Assembly: GCF_900176375.1 (NCBI RefSeq)
Contig: NZ_FWYF01000005.1
Location: 124,001 to 188,000 of the forward strand
Direction of reading: 5' to 3'
Length of the DNA: 64,000 nt
Source of the DNA: Reichenbachiella faecimaris
GTDB lineage: Bacteria; Bacteroidota; Bacteroidia; Cytophagales; Cyclobacteriaceae
This document shows, one piece after another, positions 45,292 through 52,651 of this stretch; the first letter of the stretch is position 1; the number at the start of each line of letters is the position of its first letter. A model generated the notes under the pieces. That model searched no databases. It was not told the origin of the DNA and worked only from the letters and a program-made list of their open reading frames with translations. A program made the position numbers and the translations under genes.

Positions 45292-45957
45292 TTAGCTAAG
45301 CTTCAGTAAATATTCGTCTATAAATTCCTGTTTTCTTTTGAGACGATATTGCATGACCCAACGAGGGTGAGGTACAGGGATAATTTCTTCGAAGAAATCA
45401 TATTTGTCATTTAATTGCTTCAGGAATTTCAGGTTTTGGCCTTGTCCAATACTATAAGCAATTGAAGTATCAATGTTAAACGTTAATTGTTCTTTGATCC
45501 AATTGATCATATCCTTCTCAAAGATCTTTTTCCAATCTTTTAGATCGTAATAGTTCAGATTCTTCCCATCCATGACAAATCCCAAAGGCGACATTCCAGT
45601 AATGTAGAATTTACTATAAAAAGCCTTTGGCCCTCCATAGTTTTCTATCATTTCATATATAAACCTAGAACTCAGTTCTGCTCTTTTGTTGAAAGTGTTC
45701 TTGATCTCACAAACTTCTTCTAGAAGCAAAGGGTCTGTAAAAGGAACGCCTGTGATACCACCACCAAACCTTCCAGGGTTGATGCCAAAAAGCATTCTTC
45801 GCGAGTTGTTGTCTGCGTAATACTTCTGGTAGAATTGTGCAGTAGCCTCCCAGCCAGCATCAGACTGATAGGGATTAAGTGTTTCTACTTTTTTAGGAAG
45901 TTTGCTAGGAGGTGTTAGTGATTGATAAAACTCTAGAATACGATCTGATACCAGCAT
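45292..45957 (-). CDS. SMUG2-like uracil-DNA glycosylase family protein
   Basis: A 221-residue protein of the uracil-DNA glycosylase superfamily. The active-site loop is FGINPGRFGGGITGVPFTDP near residue 57-76 and the leucine-loop-like motif is PVPHPRWVMQYR near 195-206, both typical of SMUG2. It removes damaged or deaminated bases from DNA. It is cytoplasmic and lies 30 bases downstream of the bifunctional nuclease gene, which may place it in the etf transcript. Confidence 0.87.
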   Translation of the reverse strand: MLVSDRILEFYQSLTPPSKLPKKVETLNPYQSDAGWEATAQFYQKYYADNNSRRMLFGINPGRFGGGITGVPFTDPLLLEEVCEIKNTFNKRAELSSRFIYEMIENYGGPKAFYSKFYITGMSPLGFVMDGKNLNYYDLKDWKKIFEKDMINWIKEQLTFNIDTSIAYSIGQGQNLKFLKQLNDKYDFFEEIIPVPHPRWVMQYRLKRKQEFIDEYLLKLS

Positions 45958-45987
45958 TTAATGCCAATTTTAAACTTTTTGCTCTAG

Positions 45988-46587
45988 TTAATTTCTGCGA
46001 TTCAACTCATCACGCAGTTGAGCTGCCTTCTCATAATCTTCTTCTGCCAATGCTTTGTCCAATAGACGATTGAGTTCTTCAACCGAGTGCTTTTTTATGC
46101 CTTTGCTCTTTTTAGACTCTTCTTTTGATTCTTCTTCAGGCGATGAAAGCGTATCCAGTTCCTCTTCAAACTCATCTGTAACCACAATCCCAGCTTCTTC
46201 CATCACGGCGGGGTTGGTGTAGATTTCAGCATCGAATCGAATACCAATAGCTATGGCATCTGAAGGACGTGCATCAATCTCCACTTTTTTGCCATTGCTG
46301 TCCACACATACGATTTTGGCAAAGAAAACACCTTCCTTGAGGTCGGAAATAATGATTTCTTTGATGTCAATCTCGAAATGGCCAGCAAATGATTTGAACA
46401 AATCATGAGTCATAGGCCGGTTAGGCGTAATCTTCTCAATCTCTATGGCAATGGCTTGCGCCTCGAACATGCCAATGATAATAGGTAGCCTTCGACCACC
46501 TTCCGATTCGCCTAACACAAGCGCAAATGAGCCCGACTGTGCATGACTGGAGGATAATCCTATAATGTCTAGTTTTATTTTCTCCAA
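45988..46587 (-). CDS. Bifunctional nuclease-family protein with UVR motif
   Basis: A 199-residue protein. Residues 1-135 form a DUF151 bifunctional nuclease domain (SGSFALVLGESEGGRRLPIIIGMFEAQAI, split here as SGSFALVLGE and RRLPIIIGMFEAQAI; DARPSDAIAIGIRF). A charged linker follows, and residues about 165-199 are a UVR motif (LDKALAEEDYEKAAQLRDEL), as in UvrB/UvrC interaction. The family has been reported to cut both DNA and RNA in plants; the bacterial role is not established. The start is TTG 46587, seven bases after etfA. Confidence 0.87.
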   Translation of the reverse strand: MEKIKLDIIGLSSSHAQSGSFALVLGESEGGRRLPIIIGMFEAQAIAIEIEKITPNRPMTHDLFKSFAGHFEIDIKEIIISDLKEGVFFAKIVCVDSNGKKVEIDARPSDAIAIGIRFDAEIYTNPAVMEEAGIVVTDEFEEELDTLSSPEEESKEESKKSKGIKKHSVEELNRLLDKALAEEDYEKAAQLRDELNRRN

Positions 46588-46594
46588 CTGTCTA

Positions 46595-47551
46595 TTAATT
46601 GTTTAGTGCCTTGATAGCTTCTGTTAATTTTGGAACTACTTCAAATGCGTCGCCTACGATCCCGTAATCTGCCGCTTTGAAAAAAGGTGCTTCCGGATCT
46701 TTGTTGATGACGACGATAAATTTGGAAGAGTTGACCCCAGCCAAATGCTGAATGGCACCAGAGATACCTACAGCAATATAAAGCGTAGGGGCTACTTTAA
46801 TTCCAGTTTGTCCTACGTGTTCATGATGGGGTCTCCAATCCATGTCAGATACTGGCTTACTACATCCTGTTGCGGCTCCAAGTGCCTTGGCCAAATCCTC
46901 AATCATTCCCCAGTTTTCAGGTCCTTTCAAGCCTCTTCCTCCAGATACTACCAAATCAGCTTCTGGAAGTAAAATCTCACCAGTCGCTTTCTCCTGAGAA
47001 GTAACCGTTACTTTGAAATCCGCATCGTCTGCGCTTACGCTAAATGCTTCTACAGCTGCGTCACCTCCATCTTCTTTGATGATTGCTGCATTCTTTTTGA
47101 TACCTATGATTCTTTTGCCTTCTGTCAGATCAACATTGGCGAAAGCCTTACCTGTGTAGATACTTCTCTTTACAGTGAATCCGTTCGAAGTGTCAGGCAA
47201 CTCAGTCACGTTAGTGGCTAAGGAAGCGCCTATCTTGATTGCCAATCTTGCAGAAACAGGGTCGCCTAAAGATGATTTGGCTAATACCACAGTTTCAGCA
47301 CCTGTGCTTTCTACAGCTGCAGCCAAGGCTGAAGCGTACGCTTGAATATTTCCTTGTTTGTATTTCTCGTCTGCTATATGCAGTACTTTGGTTGCGCCAG
47401 CTTTTCCAGCAGATGCTAGCGCTTCATTGCTGGCTTCGCCAAAGGCAATGGCAGTGACATCACCTCCTATGCCAGCTGCATAGCTTACTGCTTCCAATGA
47501 CGATTTTTTGATCTCGCCTTCTGATATTTCTATGAATACTAATATGGATAT
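46595..47551 (-). CDS. etfA: Electron transfer flavoprotein subunit alpha, non-ATG start
   Basis: EtfA with EtfB forms an FAD/AMP heterodimer that passes electrons from acyl-CoA dehydrogenases to the quinone pool. The FAD-binding C-terminal domain is clear: LVVSGGRGLKGPENW, CSKPVSDMDWRPHHEHVGQTG, YIAVGISGAIQHLAG and FIVVINKDPEAPFF. The normal N-terminus SILVFIEISEGEIKKSSLEA is encoded, but the codon in front is ATA (47549-47551), and no ATG, GTG or TTG exists in frame between an upstream stop and Leu17. Start at ATA, or ATT 47558-47560, gives the usual length of about 318 residues; a TTG at 47497 would remove the first strand. It starts 25 bases after etfB. Confidence 0.9.
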   Translation of the reverse strand: MSILVFIEISEGEIKKSSLEAVSYAAGIGGDVTAIAFGEASNEALASAGKAGATKVLHIADEKYKQGNIQAYASALAAAVESTGAETVVLAKSSLGDPVSARLAIKIGASLATNVTELPDTSNGFTVKRSIYTGKAFANVDLTEGKRIIGIKKNAAIIKEDGGDAAVEAFSVSADDADFKVTVTSQEKATGEILLPEADLVVSGGRGLKGPENWGMIEDLAKALGAATGCSKPVSDMDWRPHHEHVGQTGIKVAPTLYIAVGISGAIQHLAGVNSSKFIVVINKDPEAPFFKAADYGIVGDAFEVVPKLTEAIKALNN

Positions 47552-47576
47552 TTCTATAATTTTTTGGGCTTGATAA

Positions 47577-48314
47577 TTAGAGTACTTTGGCTTCGTTTTT
47601 CAACAAATCAACCAATTCAGATACGTTGTCCGCATCAATCATTTTTACTGCTCCTTTAGCAGGAGGCATTTCGTAAGTACTCAGTTGAGTTCTCACCGTG
47701 TCATCTGCAGGTTCTACTACATTCAAAGGTTTGGTTCTTGCTGTCATGATGCCTCTCATGTTTGGAATTTTCCATTCAGCAATTGGCTCCTGACAACCCA
47801 ATACCAATGGTAAGTCAGCCTCTAAGTACTCTTTGCCGCCTTCAATCTCTCTGGTCATTTTGGCTTTGTTGCCCTCAATATCCAAAGTCATCACTGGTGA
47901 AAGGGAAGGCATGCCTAGCAATTCGCCCACCATACTGTGTACTACGCCGCTATTAAAGTCAATAGATTCTCTACCCATCAAGATCAGGTCATATCCGCCT
48001 TCTTTGGCTGCATTAGCTATTTGATTGGCCACAAAAAACGAATCCTTAGGGAATGCATTCACTCGTATGGCGTCATCTGCGCCAATGGCTAGTGCTTTTC
48101 TCAAAGTGGGTTCAGTTTCGGCTTCTCCTACGTTCAATACAGTGATACTTCCACCAGATTGCTCCTTCAGCTCTACGGCTCTAGCCAAAGCATAATCATC
48201 ATAGGGGCCAATGATATATTGAACACCCGTCTGATCAAACTTGGTATTGCCGTCAGTAAAGGCAATTTTGGAAGTCGTGTCTGGAACATGCGTAATACAA
48301 ACAAGAATCTTCAT
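47577..48314 (-). CDS. etfB: Electron transfer flavoprotein subunit beta
   Basis: A 245-residue protein that starts MKILVCITHVPDTTSKIAF and has the AMP-binding motifs GPYDDYALARAVELKE, LNVGEAETEPTLRKALAIGADD and LPLVLGCQEPIAEWKIPNMRGI. It binds AMP and pairs with EtfA, encoded directly downstream. The operon continues with the bifunctional nuclease and perhaps the SMUG2-like gene. A short hairpin GGCTC/GAGCC (48397-48409) lies upstream of the start. Confidence 0.95.
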   Translation of the reverse strand: MKILVCITHVPDTTSKIAFTDGNTKFDQTGVQYIIGPYDDYALARAVELKEQSGGSITVLNVGEAETEPTLRKALAIGADDAIRVNAFPKDSFFVANQIANAAKEGGYDLILMGRESIDFNSGVVHSMVGELLGMPSLSPVMTLDIEGNKAKMTREIEGGKEYLEADLPLVLGCQEPIAEWKIPNMRGIMTARTKPLNVVEPADDTVRTQLSTYEMPPAKGAVKMIDADNVSELVDLLKNEAKVL

Positions 48315-48520
48315 GTGCTTATTTATTAATTAATGTTGCTATTTAATCTATTAAATTTTGAACCCAATTGCGAATTATTAGCTGACTAAAATCCAAGGCT
48401 CAACGAGCCACGAATATAGCAAAAACAGGTTCAAGATCACGGTAGACCCGAAATATTAATTGAGGAATTGAAAAGGAGGGGAGAATTTACAGAAGGTTAA
48501 TGTCGAATTGATAAAAACAA

Positions 48521-48612
48521 AACGTCATTCCCCTATTTATTCGGGGAAACTGTATGGGATACAGTCTGTACCTTTCGAACAGAGGCCCTGGAAGCCGCCG
48601 GGGCATGACGTT
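48521..48612. repeat. 92-base structured intergenic element (REPIN-like)
   Basis: The element is bounded by AACGTCATTCCCC (48521-48533) and GGGGCATGACGTT (48600-48612), inverted repeats matching at 12 of 13 positions. Inside, CCCC pairs with GGGG over a nine-base loop and CTGTAT/ATACAG form a hairpin with loop GGG. This head-to-head hairpin design resembles REP/REPIN elements. Its GC content differs from the surrounding AT-rich spacer (48315-48620), which otherwise holds only the etf upstream region. Only one copy is in the window. Confidence 0.65.
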
Positions 48613-48620
48613 CAATAATA

Positions 48621-49154
48621 TTACTTTATCGTCTTTTTCACCACACCACATTTCAGCATCTTATCGCCAAAGTACGGGTTTTTGATTTCCTTGGTGGTGC
48701 TAAACCAGGAAGCGCCTTCATTGTCAAGAGCCATTGGACAGAAGCATTTGTTGATTTCACCTGATTCTATAGCTCCTTCAAATACACTTTCCATGGAGTT
48801 GTTTAATTCTGAGAACACGGCACGGGCAGTTTCGATTTCTCCAGCATTCATGATGCCATCCGCCATGCTGGCTTGCTGCCAGGTGCTTTCGTCTGCTTTT
48901 AGAGCTTCACTTAAGTCTTTGGCAAACGTTTTGGCTGTTTCGTAGTCTGTGGCTACCAAAGCATCTCTTAGTTTCTCATAGGCACTGTAGATGGTTTGGA
49001 TGCCTTTGCTTTTGAACTTGACACCTTCCATAGAGTCAGCTGTTTCGACAATGGCTTCTTCAGTTGGTTCTGAAGTGGCCTCTGGCGCAGACTTAGGATT
49101 GCTGTTGCAGGCAGATATAAATAGACCTGCTATGATTAGATAAGAATATTTCAT
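48621..49154 (-). CDS. DUF3347-type lipoprotein
   Basis: A 177-residue lipoprotein with lipobox GLFISAC (C16). An Ala/Glu-rich linker (to about 45) precedes a domain of the DUF3347 type: YSAYEKLRDALVATDYETAK, then CFCPMALDNEGASWFS and NPYFGDKMLKCG. DUF3347 domains are found on heavy-metal efflux membrane-fusion proteins and are thought to bind copper or a similar ion through the Cys/Met residues. No efflux system is adjacent; metal binding is inference from the family. Confidence 0.8.
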   Translation of the reverse strand: MKYSYLIIAGLFISACNSNPKSAPEATSEPTEEAIVETADSMEGVKFKSKGIQTIYSAYEKLRDALVATDYETAKTFAKDLSEALKADESTWQQASMADGIMNAGEIETARAVFSELNNSMESVFEGAIESGEINKCFCPMALDNEGASWFSTTKEIKNPYFGDKMLKCGVVKKTIK

Positions 49155-49319
49155 TTGTGCTGATTTAGTTATGGTCTTAATGTGAAGCTAAAATTAGATC
49201 ATATCCATTCAATTTTATAATCAGAAATAAATAATTTGCGAGTTGCAAGAAAGGACGACAATAACGCGTCCCAGTCAGAGTTACTCAAAGGGAACTCTGA
49301 GGACTACTTATGAGATTTC

Positions 49320-49556
49320 ATGTTTGGATTATTCAAAAAGAAGAAAAAAGAAAAGCAAGCCCCACAGCTATTGGATATCAATGGTGAACTCCTGACAGAA
49401 GGAGACAAGGTGGAAGCGCTCAGGTATGATCTAGGAGAGTGTAGACTTACCCTAGAAGGTTTGCACTATTATTATGAATCAGCTTCTGGCAAAAAAGTCA
49501 GCTACGCCAAGATGATTGATGCCAGCACGGAGCAGCAGAAGGTGAGGAAGGTTTGA
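49320..49556 (+). CDS. Small conserved-looking protein of unknown function
   Basis: A 78-residue protein with a very basic start (MFGLFKKKKKEK) and a compact beta-rich remainder (LDINGELLTEGDKVEALRYDLGE, split here as LDINGELLTEGDKV and EALRYDLGE). The lysine stretch could bind membrane lipids or nucleic acid. There is no signal peptide. I do not recognise the family. It has a normal codon pattern and is followed by the hicAB region. Confidence 0.65.
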   Translation: MFGLFKKKKKEKQAPQLLDINGELLTEGDKVEALRYDLGECRLTLEGLHYYYESASGKKVSYAKMIDASTEQQKVRKV

Positions 49557-49630
49557 TAAATAGCATGTTTCAATAAGTTTAATGTTTCAGTTTTTTTTAT
49601 CAGGTGAGTAAATAATTATTGACAAAAGCC

Positions 49631-49661
49631 TTGTTAAAAAGTAAATAATAATTTACCTTTG
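49631..49661 (+). promoter_or_regulatory. Distal promoter candidate with exact -7 element
   Basis: TTG (49631-49633) is followed after 20 bases by TACCTTTG (49654-49661), a perfect TAnnTTTG match. GTAAAT-AATA-ATTTAC lies in the spacer and could be an operator. It is about 257 bases before hicA, so its target is uncertain. Confidence 0.45.
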
Positions 49662-49868
49662 AGCTGGCTTTGTAATTTTCTGAATCTATAAAATAAATCA
49701 TAAGCCTATGTCTAACATTTAAAGGACTAAGTGTTAGGTTTAATTTAGATAATTCAAGAAAGACTCGAACCTTTTTTGAACTATCGCTGGGAATAAATAT
49801 TAGGATTGGAACTTTTCCAGAACATTTACTGTGATTCTACTCTGAGCACTTTTTGCTTAATATTTTAA

Positions 49869-49897
49869 TTGACACAATTTAATGTTCCATTCCTTTG
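49869..49897 (+). promoter_or_regulatory. Likely hicAB promoter
   Basis: TTG (49869-49871) and TTCCTTTG (49890-49897) are spaced by 18 bases and match the Bacteroidota consensus at all but one position. Transcription would begin about 15 bases before the hicA ATG (49918). Confidence 0.55.
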
Positions 49898-49917
49898 GTT
49901 GATTAAAATTTAATAAA

Positions 49918-50109
49918 ATGGCAAAATGTAGCGAAATCCTTAGGGTGTTAGAAAAGGCAGGATGGTATGTTAAATCTCAAAAAGGTTCTCATAAAAAAAT
50001 GATTCACAAAGACTTTGGTTATTCAATTATTTTTCCAGATCATGGGTCAAAAGAAATGGCGACAGGAACAATGAATAATATACTAAAGGCTGCAGGATTG
50101 AAGAAGTAA
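49918..50109 (+). CDS. hicA: HicA-type toxin (mRNA interferase)
   Basis: A 63-residue protein with the HicA double-stranded RNA-binding-like fold: ILRVLEKAGWYVKSQKGSHKKMIHK, split here as ILRVLEKAGWYV and KGSHKKMIHK, then IIFPDHGSKEMATGTMNNILKAAG. The histidine in KGSHKK (about residue 24) is the catalytic residue known in HicA toxins, which cut mRNA when free of antitoxin. It stands first in a two-gene operon; hicB starts three bases later. Confidence 0.9.
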   Translation: MAKCSEILRVLEKAGWYVKSQKGSHKKMIHKDFGYSIIFPDHGSKEMATGTMNNILKAAGLKK

Positions 50110-50112
50110 AAG

Positions 50113-50496
50113 ATGAAAAAGAAGTTTACTGCTAATGTTGAGAAAACCGACACTGGATTTTCTGCTTATGTTGATGGATTGAATGTGTTTTCAACTGGGT
50201 CAACTATGACTGAATTGGCTATGAATTTAGTCGAAGCCTTAGAGTTGAATTTTGATGACTCTAAGGATGTAATTAATGAAAACGATATTGATCTCGTTAT
50301 TGACCTTCAGCAATTTTTTAAATATTATCGTGTTTTGAATGCAAAATATTTAGCAGATAGAATCGGTATGAATCCTACATTGCTTTCACAATATGTTCAA
50401 GGAAAAAAGAAAGTCTCTAGGAAACAAACAGATAAAATATTGACTGGAGTTCAGGAGATTGGTAAAGAATTGGCTGAATTAAATTTCACTTCATAG
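50113..50496 (+). CDS. hicB: HicB-type antitoxin with helix-turn-helix
   Basis: A 127-residue protein. The N-terminal half is the partly degraded RNase H-like HicB fold that covers HicA (NVEKTDTGFSAYVDGLNVF, TMTELAMNLVEALEL). The C-terminal part (about 75-115) is an XRE-like helix-turn-helix (NAKYLADRIGMNPTLLSQYVQG), which should bind the operon's promoter and repress it. The gene follows hicA by three bases. An REPIN-like element lies 14 bases after the stop. Confidence 0.88.
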   Translation: MKKKFTANVEKTDTGFSAYVDGLNVFSTGSTMTELAMNLVEALELNFDDSKDVINENDIDLVIDLQQFFKYYRVLNAKYLADRIGMNPTLLSQYVQGKKKVSRKQTDKILTGVQEIGKELAELNFTS

Positions 50497-50509
50497 TTTA
50501 CCTCTACTA

Positions 50510-50571
50510 GCGCGGAAGTTACTTCCGTGTGTTTGCAGTTCCATAGCCTATCACGAAACTAAGTTTCGCGC
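50510..50571. repeat. 62-base REPIN-like pair of inverted hairpins
   Basis: Two 20-base hairpin units face each other: GCGCGGAAGTTACTTCCGTG (50510-50529) and, inverted at 50552-50571, GCGCGAAACTTAGTTTCGTG when read on the minus strand. They agree at 16 of 20 positions, and the four differences are two compensatory base-pair changes in the stem, so both fold the same way. This is the structure of REP doublets mobilised by REP-associated transposases. No such transposase is in the window. Confidence 0.75.
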
Positions 50572-50585
50572 CAGCTATTTTACTA

Positions 50586-51245
50586 TTACTTCTCCAAAAT
50601 CACCTGATCTTCAAACAAGGCATTCACTACTACGAGGGCGTAATTGTCGATTTCCATGGCTTCTTTGATTTTGAGTTCGAGGTCGTATTTGAAGTGAGAG
50701 ATCCAGACCAGGCCACTGCCGTCATATTCATTGTAGTCTTGCAGATAATAAAAGTTGGCTTCCAGTACAGAGTACTTGTGATGACTGTGATCAATGTCAG
50801 TTTGCAGATGATCATATCGGGCTTCAAAGTATTGCCCAAACTTGTACAAACCTTCAGCGTGGTCGGCCAGTTCTTTATCAGAAATGTCTTCGTCATCTTT
50901 AGAGATATTTTCTATCGTAGAGGCTGTCAGTACACCATCAAACCCTTGAGCAAACAATTCTTGTTTGATGTCTGATCTATTGACTTGGTCAGCATCAGGC
51001 TCGTGCTCGTATAGGGTGTAACCAGCTACAGCAGGAACTCCTTTGCTCTTGAGGTATTTCACAGCATCGTTTTCAAATTCCTTTTTTTCTTTGAAATTTT
51101 TGGTCAGCCCAAATACAGCTACTTTTTTATAAGTCCGAGGTTCGTAGGTGGTGTTTTCCCAGGCTGCATCCAGCATCAAAGGATGGGTGGCAGCACAGGC
51201 TGAAAGTATGAATAGTAGAAGAATAAAAAAAGAAGGTTGACGCAT
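50586..51245 (-). CDS. Lipoprotein of unknown function, last gene of SatD operon
   Basis: A 219-residue lipoprotein. I chose ATG 51245 because the lipobox FILSAC (C17) follows a proper signal there; the open frame begins 63 bases earlier. The mature part starts with a mixed alpha-beta fold (KKVAVFGLTKNFKEKKEFEND, split as KKVAVFGLTKN and FENDAVKYLKSKG). Its strand-loop-helix KVAVFGL pattern resembles proteins of the GNA1162/CsgG-type lipoprotein group, but I cannot assign a family. It follows the DUF3307 gene on the same strand with 63 bases between. Confidence 0.7.
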   Translation of the reverse strand: MRQPSFFILLLFILSACAATHPLMLDAAWENTTYEPRTYKKVAVFGLTKNFKEKKEFENDAVKYLKSKGVPAVAGYTLYEHEPDADQVNRSDIKQELFAQGFDGVLTASTIENISKDDEDISDKELADHAEGLYKFGQYFEARYDHLQTDIDHSHHKYSVLEANFYYLQDYNEYDGSGLVWISHFKYDLELKIKEAMEIDNYALVVVNALFEDQVILEK

Positions 51246-51308
51246 AGGTAAAATGGTTTTTTGTATAGCTAAACTAATCAAATTCAGGTAAGAGAATGCC
51301 TTTGTCAT

Positions 51309-52031
51309 TTAATGATCAATGACTTGTTTGAAATGGCTGTATCCTAATCCATACAGGATGGCAAAACCAAAACTTAACAAAGTGCCAATCAGGATATATT
51401 CTGTCAGCTTTCTGTCTTTGGCTTTTGATAAATCACCAAATCTGAAAACGGATTTTGCTGCGAGTAGAAACCCAATGGCTTGCCATTGATCAAGGACGAT
51501 AAATCCAAAAACAAAAAGACGCTCTAGCATGCCAATGTATTTGCCAGCGTGCTCCAGTGAAGCACTGTTGATGTCTTCTTCCAGTTCCCACTTGGTGATG
51601 ATCACTTTCATGAAAATAGAAGAGACAACAGTTGTGGTGAGTAGAGCTATGACAAACAATAGTATTTGATTGTCCATCAGATTTGAAAAGGCAAGGGTGT
51701 AGGGTTCATATAAGTACACTACCCATGCGATCACAAGGAGATGAGCCAATTGATCTGCAAAAAAGAGGAGCCGTTTGTTTAATCTATGTTGTAGATTGAT
51801 TTTGACCAGATCAATAATAAAGTGAGAGACCATAATAACAAGCACACCCTTCCAATAACTCAGGTCAAATTGTAAAAGCAGGAGAGTAGCTAGTGCATGA
51901 ATAAGCAGATGAGCCCACAGATACTTTGATTTATGTTTCTTCTCTTCTTTGTCTTTGATCCAGTGGTCGGGTTGGATCAGAAAGTCTCCAATGAGGTGTG
52001 CCAAAAGAAGTTGTAGTGTCAGAGTAATCAT
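51309..52031 (-). CDS. DUF3307 membrane protein
   Basis: A 240-residue integral membrane protein with about six to seven helices. The DUF3307 hallmark HLIGDFLIQPDHWIKDKEEKK is at the N-terminus (H12, D16, Q20), followed by KYLWAHLLIHAL and MVSHFIIDLVK. Conserved His/Asp residues near membrane faces suggest an active site or metal site, but no activity is known to me. The start overlaps the stop of the SatD-type gene by four bases, so both are made together. Confidence 0.85.
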   Translation of the reverse strand: MITLTLQLLLAHLIGDFLIQPDHWIKDKEEKKHKSKYLWAHLLIHALATLLLLQFDLSYWKGVLVIMVSHFIIDLVKINLQHRLNKRLLFFADQLAHLLVIAWVVYLYEPYTLAFSNLMDNQILLFVIALLTTTVVSSIFMKVIITKWELEEDINSASLEHAGKYIGMLERLFVFGFIVLDQWQAIGFLLAAKSVFRFGDLSKAKDRKLTEYILIGTLLSFGFAILYGLGYSHFKQVIDH

Positions 52032-52630
52032 AGGTTGGCTATTAATTCACGGTATCTTTTTTCGAGTCGCATGATGTCGTCAAACCCCGCGCGGTTGAGG
52101 CTTTGACTGATCGTGCCCTGGCTTTTGCCGAGATGGTTGGCTAACTGTTGCTGCTTCCAGTCTATGTGTTCCAGGGAAGCCTGAATGTACTGAGAAGCAT
52201 TTACTGGCCAGTTGTTCATCGTGAGCAGTGCGAGATCCAGTGCCAGTTCCATTTGCTCATTGATGCTGGCCCAGGGAGTAACAAGCGCTATGGTTCTTTT
52301 ATTGTTCAGTTGGTCGAAGGCCTGACCAGAATTGACAAAGGCTTCTCCGTTAGCCTCGGTAATTTTAGATGTGGCCTGATCTTTATTGCCAATACCAATT
52401 CCCAATCGAATATCCAATAATGACATTTGTTTGATGGTCGCTTTGAGATGGATGACAGCTTTTAGAGCGTGTGCTGGTTCTACCTCCAGCTGAAAACTGT
52501 CTCCGCGATAGATCTCCCAAACTTTGGGGGTGGTGCCGTATGTCTTGAGCGTACCTTTGAGTATGGGAAGCCAAATCTTGCTGTCTACTTGTCTTGAATT
52601 GATAATATCGCCTGTGATGATGCTTGTCAT
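52028..52630 (-). CDS. SatD-family regulator, nucleotide-cyclase-like domain plus helix-turn-helix
   Basis: A 200-residue cytoplasmic protein. ATG 52630 gives the N-terminus MTSIITGDIINSRQV typical of SatD proteins; the open frame begins 57 bases earlier. Residues 1-115 have TGDIINSR (D8), YRGDSFQLEV (D44), RLGIGIGN (75-82) and ANGEAFVNSGQAFD. Residues about 160-200 have a helix-turn-helix (QLANHLGKSQGTISQSL). The first part looks like a class III cyclase or GGDEF palm domain with its two metal-binding Asp residues in place. SatD function is unknown. It heads an operon with the DUF3307 gene and lies behind three 28-base-spaced repeats. Confidence 0.8.
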   Translation of the reverse strand: MTSIITGDIINSRQVDSKIWLPILKGTLKTYGTTPKVWEIYRGDSFQLEVEPAHALKAVIHLKATIKQMSLLDIRLGIGIGNKDQATSKITEANGEAFVNSGQAFDQLNNKRTIALVTPWASINEQMELALDLALLTMNNWPVNASQYIQASLEHIDWKQQQLANHLGKSQGTISQSLNRAGFDDIMRLEKRYRELIANL

Positions 52631-52651
52631 GATTGTGTAAATATCGGCTTT

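Larger units (their letters stand above)
49557..49917. other. Non-coding region before hicAB
   Basis: No gene is seen in these 361 AT-rich bases. It holds two promoter candidates listed separately, an inverted repeat GTAAAT/ATTTAC (49641-49656) in the spacer of the first, and CTAACA/TGTTAG further on. A long promoter region with palindromes fits autoregulated toxin-antitoxin operons. Confidence 0.55.

Noticed and set aside
46595-47497. Using the TTG at 47497 as etfA start
   Set aside because: It removes 18 residues that match the conserved EtfA first strand and helix, so an upstream non-standard start is more likely.
48521-50571. CRISPR array or insertion-sequence ends
   Set aside because: The two elements are single inverted pairs, not regularly spaced direct repeats, and no transposase or cas gene is near.
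50586-51308. Longer start for the SatD-operon lipoprotein
   Set aside because: The longer frame puts 21 residues in front of a clear lipoprotein signal.
52028-52630. CBASS or type III CRISPR-like nucleotide defence system
   Set aside because: No effector with a known nucleotide-binding sensor or nuclease is adjacent, and the SatD family is widespread outside defence loci.
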